64,000 bases of DNA, from the NCBI GenBank assembly GCA_010015675.1, contig ML976989.1:1077163-1141162 (forward strand), read 5' to 3'. The notes under the pieces are model-generated. The model was given only the letters and a program-made list of their open reading frames with translations. It had not been told where the DNA came from and ran no database searches. Made by a program: the position numbers and the translations under genes. Below are positions 41,864 through 54,118 of this stretch, piece after piece (within the stretch, counting starts at the first letter, position 1; every line of letters starts with the position of its first letter). This stretch comes from Byssothecium circinans (taxonomy: Eukaryota > Ascomycota > Dothideomycetes > Pleosporales > Massarinaceae).

Positions 41864-43668
41864 TCACTCCCTCACCCACTCCGACTCTAGACTCTTGCTC
41901 ATATACGGCCCATCCAGCCAATACCCCAATTTAGCATAATAACTCCTCACCCCAACCCCAGAAATAACACTAATCTTCGCACTCCCATGCTCCTCCCTCG
42001 CAATCCGCTCCGCCTCCTCCATCAACAACGTCCCATACCCCTGATGCTGGAACTTCTTCGGATCCCTCGCATGCACCGGCACCGCGGAGCCATAGACATG
42101 CAACTCACGCACCAAACTCGTCGGCTGGCCCGTGAGTTCCGGGCGGAAGGTATGTTCCGCCGAGCACTGGCGCAGCCGCAGGAGGGCGATCAGGATATCC
42201 TGTTTGGGATCTTCGTACGCGAGGAAGGTTTCCCAGCCGCCGTTTGCGGTGTAGTCGCGGCGCACGAGCTCGACCTGGTCGGGGCGGATCTTGTGTTTTA
42301 CTTCGTTGATGCCGACTTCGCGCGTGCGGACGTCGCGACACGAGGTGCCGAAGTCTTTCATGCGTGCGAGGGCGAGTTCGCGGAGGTTGCCGTTCTCGAC
42401 GCCCGAGGTGACGAGCGGCATGGGGATGTCGCGTTGGACGCGGTAGATGCGCGTCCAGGGCGGGACGAGGGCGAGGATGCGGGCTACGAGGTCGATGAGT
42501 GCGTTGGGCGTGTAGTTCTTGTATCGGCCGGTTCGCCAGAGCTCGTAGAGACCTGTCCCGCGGATGACGAGGGTGGGGTAGATTTTCAGGCCGTCGGTGC
42601 GGAAGTCCGGGTTGGAGAAGTATTCGACGAATTGGTCGAGGTCGCGTTCCATGCCGACGTTGGGCAGGTCGGGCATCATGTGCGAGACGACTTTGAAGCC
42701 GGCGTCTTTTGCGAGACAGAAGGTTTTGGCGACGGCGGCGACGGTGTGCCCGCGGTTCGTGTCGCGGGCTACGTCTTCGTAGAGGGATTGCACGCCGATT
42801 TCGAGGCGTGTGCAGCCGTAGCGGAGCATCGATGAGAGATGTTGGTCGAGACAGTAGTCTGGCCGCGTTTCGATGGTGATGCCTACGCATTTGATCCCGC
42901 TGAGTTCACCCGCGGCAACGGCTTCGTCTACGTTGGTCGTCTGGTATCCCGAGAGCGCGTTGTGGAGCTGTGAGATGAATTCATCGCGGTAGGATTCGGG
43001 GAGCGACATGAAGGTTCCGCCCATGATGATGTACTCTACCTTGTCGACGGAGTGGCCGAGCGACTTGATCTGATCCACACGGCCACGTGCTTGCTCATAA
43101 GGGTCGTAGCGGGCACGGATGGCGCGCATGGAAGTTGGTTCGTAGCCTGTATAGGACTGTGTTGAGTATTCGAAGTCGGAGTCTGGGCCGCCGGGACAAT
43201 AGACGCATATGTTGCCAGTGTAGGAGATGTGTGGGCAGCGGTGCGGTTTGCACATTACTGCTACTACTGCTATGCCTGAGGAAGTCCCTGTGCACTTGTT
43301 AGTATTCACTCTTCACTAAACCGTTTCGTCCACGTGATATCGAATGCTAACATTGAATACATACGGATGGGTTTCGCGATCAACTTGGGTAAGATATATT
43401 TCTTATAATGCTCCGGAACCGCTGCAATGATCGCCGTAAGCGGTGGTTGACTCTTCAGATAATGTTTCTTCGACATTTGGCCCCTCAGATGGTTCAAGTT
43501 TAGATCCTTCTTCGGCTTGCTACCATCGGCTTGTGCTTCGTAGTCTTGGATGAGCGCTGAGGCAATATCTGCGCATGCGCGCATGTAGCGTTCGTTTTCG
43601 GGCGGGAGTTTGACATTTTTGGGGAGACGATTCTTCGTCCGCGTTTCGGTGAGTGTGAGGGTTGCCAT
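41864..43668 (-). CDS. ELP3: Elongator complex catalytic subunit ELP3
   Basis: Two exons: 43668-43365 and 43287-41864. The 77-nt intron (GTATGT donor, CACAG acceptor) restores [19 protein letters not shown], and the product is 575 aa, normal for ELP3. The radical-SAM Fe-S cysteines are C119, C129 and C132 in [26 protein letters not shown] and [13 protein letters not shown] follow. The C-terminal GNAT-like domain has [19 protein letters not shown], the acetyl-CoA site. ELP3 with the other Elongator subunits makes the cm5U-type modification at wobble uridine 34 of tRNAs in the cytoplasm. The gene is GC-rich in codon third positions, which creates long antisense ORFs (for example 41987-42835) that are not genes. 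Confidence 0.97.
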
Positions 43669-44353
43669 TGTCCACGGATCTTTATGTGTGAGGTCTGAGG
43701 CAATGTAGATGTTGGTGGAGAGTCATGGGTGGGGTGGCGCCGGGGAATTTTTGGGGTTAGATATTAGATCGCACTAGAAGGATCGGGTCTAGCGCCCTTA
43801 TTGATCTCTCAAAGACCTTAATTCAAGATGAAGAGTTTAGTAGCATATAGAGCCCTTTGAGATGGCAGATTAGATATGATATACTTTCCCTAGGACATCT
43901 AGGTTTATTAGCGATTTCCAGAGTGCTGAATATATTGTCAAGTAGTCATGGAGAAATTAGCAATGGAAATCACCTTGACACTCCAGCATACTCTTGTAGA
44001 ACTGCCGTCTAATTCAAAACTTTATACGTATAAGCATGTTATTTTCAACCCACGAAATATTTCTACTTTCCCTAAATTAGGCGTTCTTCTACTTCCTCTA
44101 CTTCTTCTACTTCCCAAGTGATGCACTGTGGCATGTCGCACGCGCCTACATACGAGCTGTGCGCAGTGACGACGACCAAACAACCCCGCGGGCTCTAACG
44201 TCAAGCAGTGAGCTTCCAGAAACCTCACCTCACCTCATTTGCATCCACCACCAAAGAAAGCTACCCACACACTCACTTCCAGCCCACCACATCCATTTCC
44301 TCTGAATTTACCGCCTTCATTCGAACGGACTCCCCACTCCCCACCCGCCCACC
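43669..44353. other. Divergent promoter region ELP3 / GID9
   Basis: 685 bp between two divergent starts. AT-rich near 43860-44050; contains CTTCTACTTCCTCTACTTCTTC repeats around 44087-44115. No gene seen. Confidence 0.6.
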
Positions 44354-45807
44354 ATGGCGGAGCTCACTACCACGAAGCTCAACGCAGAATCCCACCTCAT
44401 CCTCGTACGCCCTCCCATCCACCCCTCACCACCCCTCACCACCAACCCCACACTAACCACCCCCCCAACCAGGACCAACCCCTCCTCCGCATGCCCTACG
44501 AACTCTCCCGCCGCAACCAAAAGACCGCCCAACGCTACCTCGAAAACAGCACGAAAGACATCCTCACGCTCTCCACAAAAACCGCCAAGCAATCCCCCAC
44601 GCTCGCCCCCTCCACCACGCTCGAAAACATCGACACCCTGATCTCCAAAATGCAAGGCCTCAAGCGCAAAATCTCCACCCTGCACGACGAGGAGAAGCGG
44701 CTGCACAAATCGACCCGCGCGCGCCTGCAGCACCTGCAGGACCTGTACGAGGTGCAGAGCCTGGTGGACGTCAAGTACGATGAATGGAGCCGCGTGCGGC
44801 TCTCGCGCCTGCTCGTCGATTACCTCCTGCGCGAGGGGTATGAGGAGAGCGCGGCGCATCTGGCTATGAGTCAGGAGATTACCGAATTGGTGGATGTCGA
44901 TGCGTTCGTTGCGTGTCATAGGATCGAGAAGAGCCTGAGGGAGGAATCGAATACCGCGCTGGCGTTGAACTGGTGCAAGGAGAATGCCAAGGAGTTGAAG
45001 AAGTTGGGGAATGATTTCGAGTTGGAGTTGCGGTTGCAGCAGTATGTTGAGTTGGTGAGGCAGGGGCATGAGAGGGGGATTGGTGGCGGCGGGGACGATG
45101 TCGATATGGATGGTGATGGGATGAATGGGGTCAGTTTGGCGGTTGGGGGTGGGAGACAAGGTGGTGGAGAGCAGAAATTGGCCGAGGCGAGGGCGTATGC
45201 GAAGAAGTATTTGAGTCCGAGTGGGGATTTTGCGTCGTTGGGGCGGGCGGCGGGGTTGTTGGCGTATAGGCCGTGGGATGATGTGGAGCCATACGCGGTA
45301 TGTCTCTTCTTTCTCACTCCAACTCCTCCTTGAAACCTATCTATTGAATTGCGGCTAATACATCTACAGTCTCTCTACTCATCCATTCGCTGGGACTACC
45401 TCGCTTCCCTCTTCCGCGCAACCCACCACATACTCTACTCACTCCCCCACCGCCCCCTCCTCCACATCGCCCTCTCAGCCGGCCTCTCCGCCCTCAAAAC
45501 TCCCTCCTGCCACTCCGCCTACACCGCCTCCTCAGGCAACATAGCCACGGCCACAACCTCTGTCTGCCCCATCTGCAGCACCGAGCTCAACGATCTCGCC
45601 CGCAACGTTCCCTACGCGCACCACACGAAGAGTATTGTCGAGGCCGATCCCGTGGTGCTTCCGAATGGGAGGATTTACGGCAAGCAGCGGCTGAAGACGC
45701 TGAATGAGGGGTTGGGGGTGGAGAAGGGGTGGGTTCGCGATCCGGTGGAGGGGTTGGGCGGGCAGAAGTGGGCGGAGAGTGAGGTTTCAAAGGTTTATAT
45801 TTCGTAG
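44354..45807 (+). CDS. FYV10: GID/CTLH ubiquitin ligase subunit FYV10 (GID9, MAEA homologue)
   Basis: Three exons: 44354-44404, 44473-45297 and 45370-45807, with introns of 68 and 72 nt, both phase 0. The product is 437 aa. The N-terminal helical region includes LRMPYELSRRNQKTAQRYLE. A LisH motif follows (RLSRLLVDYLLREGYEESAA), then the CTLH segment (DVDAFVACHRIEKSLREES; ALNWCKENAKELKKLGNDFE) and CRA region (ARAYAKKYLSPSGDFASLGR). The degenerate RING ends the protein: CPICSTELNDLARNVPYAHH, then DPVVLPNGRIYG. With GID2 it forms the catalytic RING pair of the GID E3 ligase, which degrades gluconeogenic enzymes on glucose return. A glycine/aspartate-rich insert sits near residues 250-275. Confidence 0.95.
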
Positions 45808-46357
45808 CGGGGACGAGGTGATGGAATGGAATGGGGGTTTGATTGTTTCTACCTGTATGAATACAAGGTGCATAGCGTGGCGTTGGTGGTGCATGGAGCG
45901 GGTTGTTCTGTGTAATACTATCCGGGTGTTTACAAGGGTGCTACTATGATAGTATGGTCCCAATGGCTCTGACCTAAGGAGACCATTTCCGCGTCTCCCG
46001 AAAGCAAAGAGTCTTCCCTGTGCCTTGCTTGATCCATTCGTTGGAGAGAGAGGTGGTGTCCATACCGTTGTCTACGAATCATAATTTAATCGTGACGGCG
46101 CTTCCAACCACGGAGGAGTCCCCACGCTGCTCAAGCAGTGCTGGCCACGGATCCTACCGTTACAGAGACTTCTCCACTATATAAGAGGATCGGGTACCAG
46201 ATGATTTTGAAGGCGTTCATGCCCATGCTTTTGTTAGAGGTAAGACTCGCTCGCTCACCGTCCACTCAGCCCATTGACGACATCTCTGGCGGTGTGAGAT
46301 GTGAGATAAGTTATCCCGGCTCGGTCTCGTGGTTCATATCGCATAGCATCGGTTCCT
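45808..46357. other. Convergent intergenic region
   Basis: Lies between the GID9 and BMT5 3' ends. Nothing recognised; a plus-strand ORF from 46138 is the shadow of BMT5's C-terminus. Confidence 0.6.
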
Positions 46358-47419
46358 TCAATCGCCCTCGTCCTCACTATTCTCACTCGCACTCCCGCTA
46401 TCCCCCCTCCCTCTCCTCCCCTTCCCCTTCTTCTTCCTTTTCTCTACCCCCTCCCCACCACCGCCACCATCCGCCACCTTCTCAAAAACATACAACCTCG
46501 CCGCCCTCTCCTCACCCCTCCACCCACCCCCGCCCTCCAGCGTCCCCACAGTCCTAACATGCGCATACCCCGGATACTCCCCCCATTCAAACCTCCAACT
46601 CCCCACGACCTTCAACCCGACATGCCTCGCCAAGTTCCTTATACACCAGAGCTCATACGCCTCGCCCTCGAACAGCGCGACGACGACTTTCCCGCCGGTT
46701 TTGAGAAACGGCGCGGGCGCTGCACGCGGCGGGGTTTTACGTTTAGCGGGCGAGGAGGAGGGGGAGAGACAGGCAGTGAAGAAAGAGATAAGGAGGGCTT
46801 GGTTGGCGCGCGCTTGACGGTTGACATCTGTAGTTAAACCGCCCGTGTGCGGGAACATGAAGGCTATGGTGTCCCAACCACCCTCTCCCCCTTTCCCCCC
46901 TCCATCCCCGTCGTCTCCCCCAGCACCCGCACGCAAACCCTTATACCCCCCCAACTTCCCCGCATCCACCCCATAAAACAAGGGTACCGCCGGCGTCAAC
47001 CCGCTCAACTCCTTCTCCACAGCCTCGAAAGACGGATACTTCCGTCGCACCTCGGCCTCGCTGTCGTAGCTGGTGGCCGTTACGTTGGCGCAGCCGTGCG
47101 AGACGACGAGGCTGCGCGTGAAGCTGAAGTCGCCTTCGCCGACGAGGAGGATCTTGTCGTAGACGCCGAAGGGCATGGGGGGTTTTTGGGAGGCTTGCGT
47201 GTGGGGTTTTGGTGCTGGTGCTGGGGTTGGTTTGGAAGGGGTGGTCGTCGCGGTGGGATTGGGGTTGTGCTTGTGCTTTTTCGACGGTGCGTGTGGGGTT
47301 GTCGACGGCGGTTTTGTGGTGGTGGATTGGGATTTGGTTTTTCGGCGCGCGGCGGCTATTTTGCGCGCAGAGTCGCGTTTGAGTTCGCGGCGGTGTTTCT
47401 TCGTTTTGGTTTTGGACAT
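46358..47419 (-). CDS. BMT5: 25S rRNA (uridine-N3)-methyltransferase BMT5
   Basis: A single exon of 353 aa. A highly basic N-terminus (KTKTKKHRRELKRDSARKIA) and a Thr/Pro/Lys-rich linker precede the DUF2431 methyltransferase fold. That begins at YDKILLVGEGDFSFTRSL, the SAM-binding loop. TATSYDSEAEVRRKYPS, AVPLFYGVDAGKLG and the signature IAFMFPHTGG follow, then VVVALFEGEAYELW near the end. The C-terminal tail is basic then acidic and resembles nucleolar proteins. In yeast BMT5 makes m3U2634 in 25S rRNA in the nucleolus. Glycine-rich inserts (AGAGGDDGDGGGKGGEGG) enlarge the protein slightly. It is convergent with GID9. Confidence 0.93.
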   Translation of the reverse strand: MSKTKTKKHRRELKRDSARKIAAARRKTKSQSTTTKPPSTTPHAPSKKHKHNPNPTATTTPSKPTPAPAPKPHTQASQKPPMPFGVYDKILLVGEGDFSFTRSLVVSHGCANVTATSYDSEAEVRRKYPSFEAVEKELSGLTPAVPLFYGVDAGKLGGYKGLRAGAGGDDGDGGGKGGEGGWDTIAFMFPHTGGLTTDVNRQARANQALLISFFTACLSPSSSPAKRKTPPRAAPAPFLKTGGKVVVALFEGEAYELWCIRNLARHVGLKVVGSWRFEWGEYPGYAHVRTVGTLEGGGGWRGEERAARLYVFEKVADGGGGGEGVEKRKKKGKGRRGRGDSGSASENSEDEGD

Positions 47420-47743
47420 TGTGGTGAGCGGAGTGTTGTTGGTAGTTGTTGAGGGATCGCGGAGGTCATCGTTAAGTCGCGGGGAGATCTGGAAAAGTTT
47501 GGAGCTTGGACCAACTTCATTATCGCTGCATGGTTTGGGCGAGATGGAAGCATGTGAAGATCTCCTTCAATGCAGACAGGCTAACATTGCTCTAAATGAC
47601 TAAATGTACAATTGGACCGGGGATCGGACTAGAAACAAGAGCTCTTCTGTCCACATCGCGCAGTCATCAGGCTACCTCCCTTGTCCAAAAACATGCCCAC
47701 GCTCTAAACACATGAGAACCAAAAGGAAATCACAGAGCGCTCT
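47420..47743. other. Intergenic, nothing recognised
   Basis: Lies between the BMT5 start and the LSC1 stop on the same strand; BMT5's promoter must lie here. Confidence 0.65.
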
Positions 47744-49037
47744 CTAAATCAAGTCCCGCTTCACAAATTGATCGTACAGAGTCTTTCCAAGCGCTGCAGG
47801 CGATCGCTCTACAACCACACCGGCCGCCTCCAGTGCGTTAATCTTCGAATTGGCGTCGCCCTTGCCACCGCTCACAATGGCTCCAGCATGTCCCATTCTC
47901 CTGCCGGGCGGCGCAGAGATACCTGCAATGAAGCTGACGACGGGCTTGTTGGCAGTGTTATACTCCTTGAGGAAGTCGGCGGCATCTTCTTCCGCGGAGC
48001 CACCAATTTCGCCAATCATGATAATGCCGTCCGTCTCTTCATCCTCGAGGAACACCTTCAGGCAGTCGATGAAGTTGGTGCCGGAGAAGGGGTCACCGCC
48101 GATACCGACGACGAGGGATTGGCCGAGGCCGGCTTGTGTGGTTTGGTTCACAGCTTCGTAGGTGAGGGTTCCGGAGCGGGAGACGATACCGACGCGGCCA
48201 CGCTTGTGGATGAAGCCAGGCATGATGCCGATTTTGCATTGACCCTGAAGGAATTAGACGTGAAAAGATGGGGGTGAGGGGAGGCGTACGGGAGCAATGA
48301 TACCGGGGCAGTTGGGACCGACCATGCGAGTCTTGCCCTGCGACTTGAGCATATCCGTGATGCGAACCATGTCTATCCAATCAGTACATTGCCTTCCCAT
48401 CGCTTTTCAAACCCAACATACCGTGTTGCGGGATGCCTTCCGTGATCCTGCGGGTTGTAAGCCTCCAATCACACCAAAAACATAGTGATCACTTACGTTA
48501 CGATCAACGGAATCTCAGCCTTGATAGCTTCTTCGATACTCGCCGCGGCGACCGGAGGACTGCGCAACTCATCAGCACACCACCCCCCATTATCGCGTAT
48601 AGAGCGCCTTACGGAACGAAGATAGCAGATGCCGTAGCCCCCGTCTGCTTGATCGCATCCTCTACACTCGCAAACACGGGCTTGCCCAAGTGCTCCGAGC
48701 CCGCCTTCTTCGGATTCGTCCCGCCGACAACATTCGTGCCTATCAACATGTCAATTGCCATCCTCATGCCCTATCCCTCCATCGGCGCGCATACCGTACT
48801 CGATCGCCTGCTGGGCATGGAACCTGTGAATCCGTCAATCCCCATCATTATGCCCAATTGCAAAGTATGCACTCACGTTCCCTGCCGTCCTGTGAAGCCC
48901 TGGAAGAGCACCTTTGTATCGCTGTTGATGCGGAGGTTCTTGATTGTGTTCGCGTACGGGGACGAGCTCGTCGCATACTGCCGCGTCGCAGCTGCTTTTG
49001 AGAGCGCGGAGCTCAGCGGTCGTCGGAGGGCCTGCAT
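47744..49037 (-). CDS. LSC1: Succinate-CoA ligase alpha subunit, mitochondrial
   Basis: Seven exons: 49037-48877, 48823-48795, 48739-48613, 48559-48497, 48447-48422, 48372-48290 and 48244-47744. All splice phases close, giving 329 aa. Exons 2 and 5 are only 29 and 26 nt. The N-terminal ~28 residues ([20 protein letters not shown]) are a mitochondrial presequence. The CoA-binding domain has [12 protein letters not shown] and [12 protein letters not shown]; the ligase domain has [24 protein letters not shown] and the phospho-histidine loop [13 protein letters not shown]. It converts succinyl-CoA to succinate with substrate-level phosphorylation in the TCA cycle, paired with the beta subunit encoded elsewhere. 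The intron-dense 5' half contrasts with the uninterrupted 3' exon. Confidence 0.96.
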
Positions 49038-49662
49038 CGTGACAAGATGTATATTGTCACGAAGGCAAGCTTTATATAGGAAGGAAATGTGGATGGAGGG
49101 ATGCGCTGATGAGGAGTCGGCTATTGGGCGGAGATGGGAGGGCTGCAGTACGGCAGCTGCTTCCCCGTTGCTCTTCGGAATTGTCTTGGCTGAGCAGTGA
49201 CAATCTAAAACTTTCGCGACAAGGCCAAGAGCCCGACTTTGAGAAAATGCCTCGTTGAAGAACACCTCTTTATTGAATCTTGTATGTCATATATCTGATT
49301 ATCATCTCTACCGATTGTTGAATTTCAATTCCACACGTGACAAGGCCTTTCACATGCAAGTATCGAGCTGCTACAGCACATCTACATTGATAATCGCATC
49401 CGATTCTATCACTGTCATTTTCCAAAAACCGTAGTCTAAGAACTCCTCTAGGACCCAATGCATCATGAACGCACGCATAATCCAGGTGCCTCCTCTACCC
49501 ACATGCATATGCAGAAAAGACACTGAAGCAGGCCGCTGAGGGGCCGCTGACTCCTGGCCTCCGGCGTACGCGTCCAGATTCTGCATCTAGATATCGCTTT
49601 TAGGTTTATACCCTCATCCCGCTCATCAAGGATTCATGCAGTCCGCCGACGTAACTTGCCCC
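49038..49662. other. Intergenic, nothing recognised
   Basis: LSC1 promoter side and ARB1 3' flank. Short ORFs only. Confidence 0.6.
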
Positions 49663-51614
49663 TTAAATTGCACCTGCAGCGTGCATCTTCTTCGAGAGAT
49701 GCTTCTTGTAGTCACCAATGTTGCCGTCCCATCGTCGCACCGTCTTGTGTTCGCAGACCATGATGTCCTTGGCAATCTTGTCGAGCAATCTACATTCGTC
49801 AGTGTAAAGTTCATGCCTGCGAAGATTGGGTGACTTACCGGAAATCGTGAGAAACAACAACAACACCGCCGCTGAAAGCGTTGATAGCGTCGGCCAAACT
49901 GTCAATAGTAGGGATATCCAGACCGTTGGTAGGCTCGTCAAGCAACAACATGTTGGGGCTCTCGATGGCCAACAGGGCGAAAACGATACGGCTCTTCTGG
50001 CCTTCAGATAGCGTAGCCATCTTGGCAGTCTGGGAATCACCACTCAGGCCGTATTTGCCGAGCTGTTGCCGCCAGTACTGGTAGTCTTGGGACGTGCTGG
50101 CGTACTTGTCACGAACAAAGTCGAGAGCGGACTTGGTGAGGTCGAGCGATTCGGCAGAGTGCTGAGTGTACATTCCGAGCTTCAAGTGAGTGTGACGAGA
50201 GACACTACCCTTGGTTGGCGAGAGCTGACCAGTGAAGATGCGGAGCAGCGTGGACTTGCCAACACCGTTGGGTCCTACAAGTGCAGTTCGCGAGTCCATG
50301 TCGACACCGAAATCCAAGTTCTCGTACAGATTATCCTTGGGGTTACCAGAGTAGGAGAAGGTCACATCATCGAGCGACAGCACCGGCGGGGGTAGCTTCT
50401 CGACATCGGCGAAACGGAAGGTGAAGACGCGGTCTGGTACGACAGGCTCGATAAAGCCGTCCGCCTCCATCTTGTCCAGGATCTTTTGACGAGACTTGGC
50501 CTGTCGGACCAAGTTGGCGTAGGTACCGGCGGAAGCGATGAACTTCTTGATGTGCTTGATCTCGTCCTGCTGCTTCTCGTACGCCTTCATCTGGTTGACC
50601 TCCTGCTCCGTGCGCGTCTTCATGTACGTGTCGTAGTTACCGCCATAGTAGATGAGCTGCTTCATGCGCATGTCGATCATGTTGGTGCAGACGCCGTTCA
50701 GGAAGTCCATGGAGTGAGAGACGAGAATCAGCGTGCGGTCCCACTTCTTCATGTACTCCTCCAGCCACACGCAAGCCTCCAGGTCCAAATGGGCAGTCGG
50801 GTCATCCAGCAAGAGCAGGGACGGCTTGACGAACAGAGCCTTGGCGAGAGCGACGCGCATCTTCCAGCCACCAGACATGTCCTTGGTCTTCTTGTGAATG
50901 GTGACCTTGTTGAAGCCCAGGCCCGTCAGGATGAGCGATGCGCGGGTGTGGAAGGTGGAGGGGTCCATGCCTTCTTGACGCTGGAAAATGTTAGCTGTGA
51001 TATTCGCGGGGCGCAATGCCGGCACATACCTCGTAGATCTCCTCCAGCAGCGGGCTATCGGGGCCATCCCTCTCGAGAATGTCTTCAGCGAGCTTCTCCA
51101 GACGGGCGAGCTCGTTCTCAGCCTCCCTTACGACCCACTCCAAGGCGCCCAGCTCAGTGGCAGGGGCGCCCTTGTCCAGCAGGTAGATGTCGATGTGCTC
51201 GGGGAACGGGAATTCGCGCTTGTCGATGGCCTTGAGCAGCGTCGACTTGCCGCAGCCGTTCTCGCCCAACAAACCATATCGGCGACCGTAGTTGACCTCG
51301 AGCGTGGTGTCGTTGAAGAGGACGCGGCCGTGGAACACGAGGGAGGCGGAAGTGATCTTGACATCGCGGGAGGCTTCGAGGGAGGAGAGCACACCGGTGG
51401 TGACGCGATCCGACAGACCGTGCTTGTCTTCCTGCAGAGTGAGCTTCTTGACCTCCTCATTCATCTCCAGATCCTCGTCGCCGTTCACGGACGACGCCTT
51501 GGATGCATTCTTTGATGCAGCGCGGGATGAGAGCTTGGAGGTGGCTGTCTTCTTGGGCTCCTTGCCGTCGGCGACGCGCTTGGCCTGGCGGGCGGCTTTT
51601 GATGCAGAGACCAT
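49663..51614 (-). CDS. ARB1: ABC-F ATPase ARB1, ribosome biogenesis
   Basis: Three exons: 51614-51030, 50980-49839 and 49789-49663, with two 49-nt introns. Phases agree and the product is 617 aa. Two nucleotide-binding domains are visible. NBD1 has GENGCGKST, the signature MSGGWKMR and [23 protein letters not shown]2 has [17 protein letters not shown] and [11 protein letters not shown]. The basic N-terminal extension and the linker ([20 protein letters not shown]) are typical of ARB1/ABCF2. There are no TM segments. Yeast Arb1 shuttles between nucleus and cytoplasm and is essential for 40S and 60S maturation. The last exon supplies [20 protein letters not shown] after SHDFR. ATG 51614 starts the conserved [12 protein letters not shown]. 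Confidence 0.96.
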
Positions 51615-52593
51615 GATGGTGGAGTTGGTGGTGTATGAGAAAAGTGGTGGAAGAGGAATCAAATTTCAGCGAGGCAGTAGTGGAGTACCGTCAGGCTGTG
51701 CCCCGCGCTGCGCTTACTATCGATAGGGCTCGAGGACTCGAGAACTCTCCAAATTTTCCGGAGAACGTCGAGACTCTTCTGCGAGAGTCGAGATGGGGTA
51801 TCAAAAAGATGAAAGGCGAGAGATAGATAAGAAGAGGTCAGGAAGAGAATTTATATACGTGGTAGTAAGACACGCTTCTTCTACGGCCATTTTTTTGTTC
51901 GGTGGCGAGGCATGTGCCCAATCACAGCCCGCCTCAACATCATTCACCGACACCCATCTTGGCTTGCACATCCCTGCATTTAAAGTTTCTTATATATCTC
52001 GAGACGGACTCCATTCTCTATCGTCGTCTACGGTGCTTCTGGGGATCCGTTTGTGTCTATCACCATGTTCTCCCAACAGCGCTCCACTACGTCATAGGGT
52101 ACAACGTAGCAGAGAATACACACCGGCCCTAGGCCACTTCCGGCTATTGCATGTGATGTTACATGTGGTCGAATTAATTCGAATGAAGACAAGTATCGAG
52201 CATACCCTCCGTTTCTGACATATACTCGTCCCAAAATCTTGCTCAAGAAAGTTGAAACCTATCCTACTAGGGCGGCAGTAACGATGCAACGCCTCACAAG
52301 CATGACTGAACATCACTCGAATTAACACATTTTGAAGCAGCATCATGATGATACTCTACCATTTCTATGTACTCGTTCCCTATCTATGATTCTATGAAAG
52401 TATCACTAGGGCACCTCCAATAACTTTCAGATTTAAAAACACCCCTTTTCCAAATATCAACACAAATGCTCCTGCAACCCAAGTATACCGGACCCTATCT
52501 AACCCACCCCACCCTTTCCAGTCTATGGTACAGGTAATGGTTCATGCCGCTCTCACACCACGTCGTATGGTATCGAATCGTGTCCGTCTTTGC
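51615..52593. other. Intergenic, nothing recognised
   Basis: ARB1 promoter side and 3' flank of the glycosyltransferase. CGAGACT/GTCGAGA-like short repeats near 51735-51795; no gene. Confidence 0.6.
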
Positions 52594-54118
52594 TCAAACC
52601 CTTCGACGCTTATCAAACTCCCGTCCACAAACCTCCTATTTCACTCATTAGCCGAAACCCCCTGACATACAATCACGACCCAAGAAACTCACCAAACGCC
52701 GTCTCGTAAAATCCCCCCTCAACCACAAATACGCGTCGCGATCTCTGCAATCCACCCCCTCCCCCTCAACACTCTTACACTTCGGCTGATGCGTCTCCAA
52801 CAGCATCTCATTAGGCCTCACCCACGGCTTCGGAAGCGGCCACTCGCTCCAATGCACATACCTCGTCTCCGCCAACTCCTTGGTCGCATTCCACACCTCA
52901 TATTCATTGCCTAGGTAATTCGCATGCTCCGTCCAGCGAAACTCGCCGGTGAGTAACATGTATCTGCGGTGCGGAATGATGAGCGCGGATGTGTTGTAGA
53001 TCTTGTCAATGATGTCCATGTCGAAACCCGAGTCTTCGTGCGTGGTGGTGAAGTTTTGGATGCGTGCGAATTCGGCGGTTGAGGGCTCGGCGACGACGAC
53101 AACGGTGGTGAGTTGGATGGGATCGAGCCAGTATCCTCGGGCCATGGCGCAGGTGGCGGAGGGGAGGAAGAATAGCTCGTCCATGGTCTGGTTGACTTGG
53201 TGTTAGTGTATATTATTGTGTCGAAAGTTGGGTAATTATTCCACATTGCGATGGAGAGAGAGGTGTTGTAAAAGCGGATGAAGTACTGTAGCTTCGGAAT
53301 AGGGGTCGGCTTACCTTGAATAGTGAGCCATCAGAATCCAAGTGTATGACTCTCTTATACTGCGTCTGATTAAAAAGCAACAACTTCGTATAGCTATCTT
53401 GCCATGTAGAATCGCCGCGGTCATAACTCTGCACCTCGATGGGCACCAAGTTGACGCCATACTCATCTCTTGCCTGTGCGAGCTGCGCGCCTTCTGGAGA
53501 CTGCGCGGACTCTTGGAAATCAGCTATCTCCCAGTCCTGCGGGTACAGCATAACGAGGTCAGCTTTTGTGCCGAGACGGCGGAGAGATTCGAGCATCATG
53601 AGAGAATTGCAGAGGTAGGATGCATCGGTGACGTATTGGACGTAGGCAAACTTCGACCATTCGATGGTATCTTGCCCATGATTTGAGCTCGTGAGCAATG
53701 GTCGTAACTCGGATGCTACTTCCGGGATTGCTGGGAGTCTAAGGCTTCCATTTGAAGCGGGCGTGGTTACACTTGCTAGGGAAGTGGGCACTGGAAGCAC
53801 GGTTCTGATCGCGGTGGGGCTGTTCATGACACCGACCTCCCCTGACACCGCGCTTGTAGGTACGCTCCATGTGCTCTTCATATGCTCTTCCTGTATCCCC
53901 TTCCCGCTGTTGCCTAGGTATGGTGTGCTATTCTTCAACTTTACATAGGCGTCGGTCGAGAATGTCGACAGCGTAACTTGGAGTACCACGAGTATCAAGC
54001 AGACCAAAAGAACCAGTCGTACGCGTCGGGATCGAAACAGGGCTGAGAGTCTATTCGGAAAGGTATCTGAGGAGCGGACCGGGCTTTCGCTACGCATTCT
54101 AGTCCACTCGGTGGCCAT
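52594..54118 (-). CDS. Type II membrane glycosyltransferase (GT8/GNT1-like)
   Basis: Three exons: 54118-53315, 53187-52693 and 52635-52594, with introns of 127 and 57 nt (GTAAGC...CCAG; GTGAGT...ATAG). Phases are 0 and the product is 446 aa. A cytosolic basic stretch precedes one TM anchor (RLVLLVCLILVVLQVTLSTF), then a Ser/Thr-rich stem. The catalytic domain shows FAYVQYVTDASYLCNSLMML and the metal-binding DxD in KRVIHLDSDGSLFK. ATCAMARGYWLDPIQLTTVV and SGFDMDIIDKIYN follow. The layout matches Golgi GNT1-type N-acetylglucosaminyl/glucosyl transferases; donor and acceptor are not determinable. The last exon gives EVCGREFDKRRRV. Upstream in-frame ATGs at 54151 and 54178 are possible starts. 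Confidence 0.85.

Noticed and set aside
41987..42890. Long ORFs on the plus strand and in another minus frame (282 and 261 codons)
   Set aside because: They lie entirely within the ELP3 coding exon and are shadows caused by its high third-position GC; translations are compositionally biased without motifs.
44317..45159. 280-codon minus-strand ORF
   Set aside because: Antisense to the FYV10/GID9 coding exon, with a leucine/glutamine/histidine-biased composition.
46847..47603. Glycine/tryptophan-rich plus-strand ORFs
   Set aside because: Antisense of the BMT5 Thr/Pro/Lys-rich linker; low-complexity artefacts.
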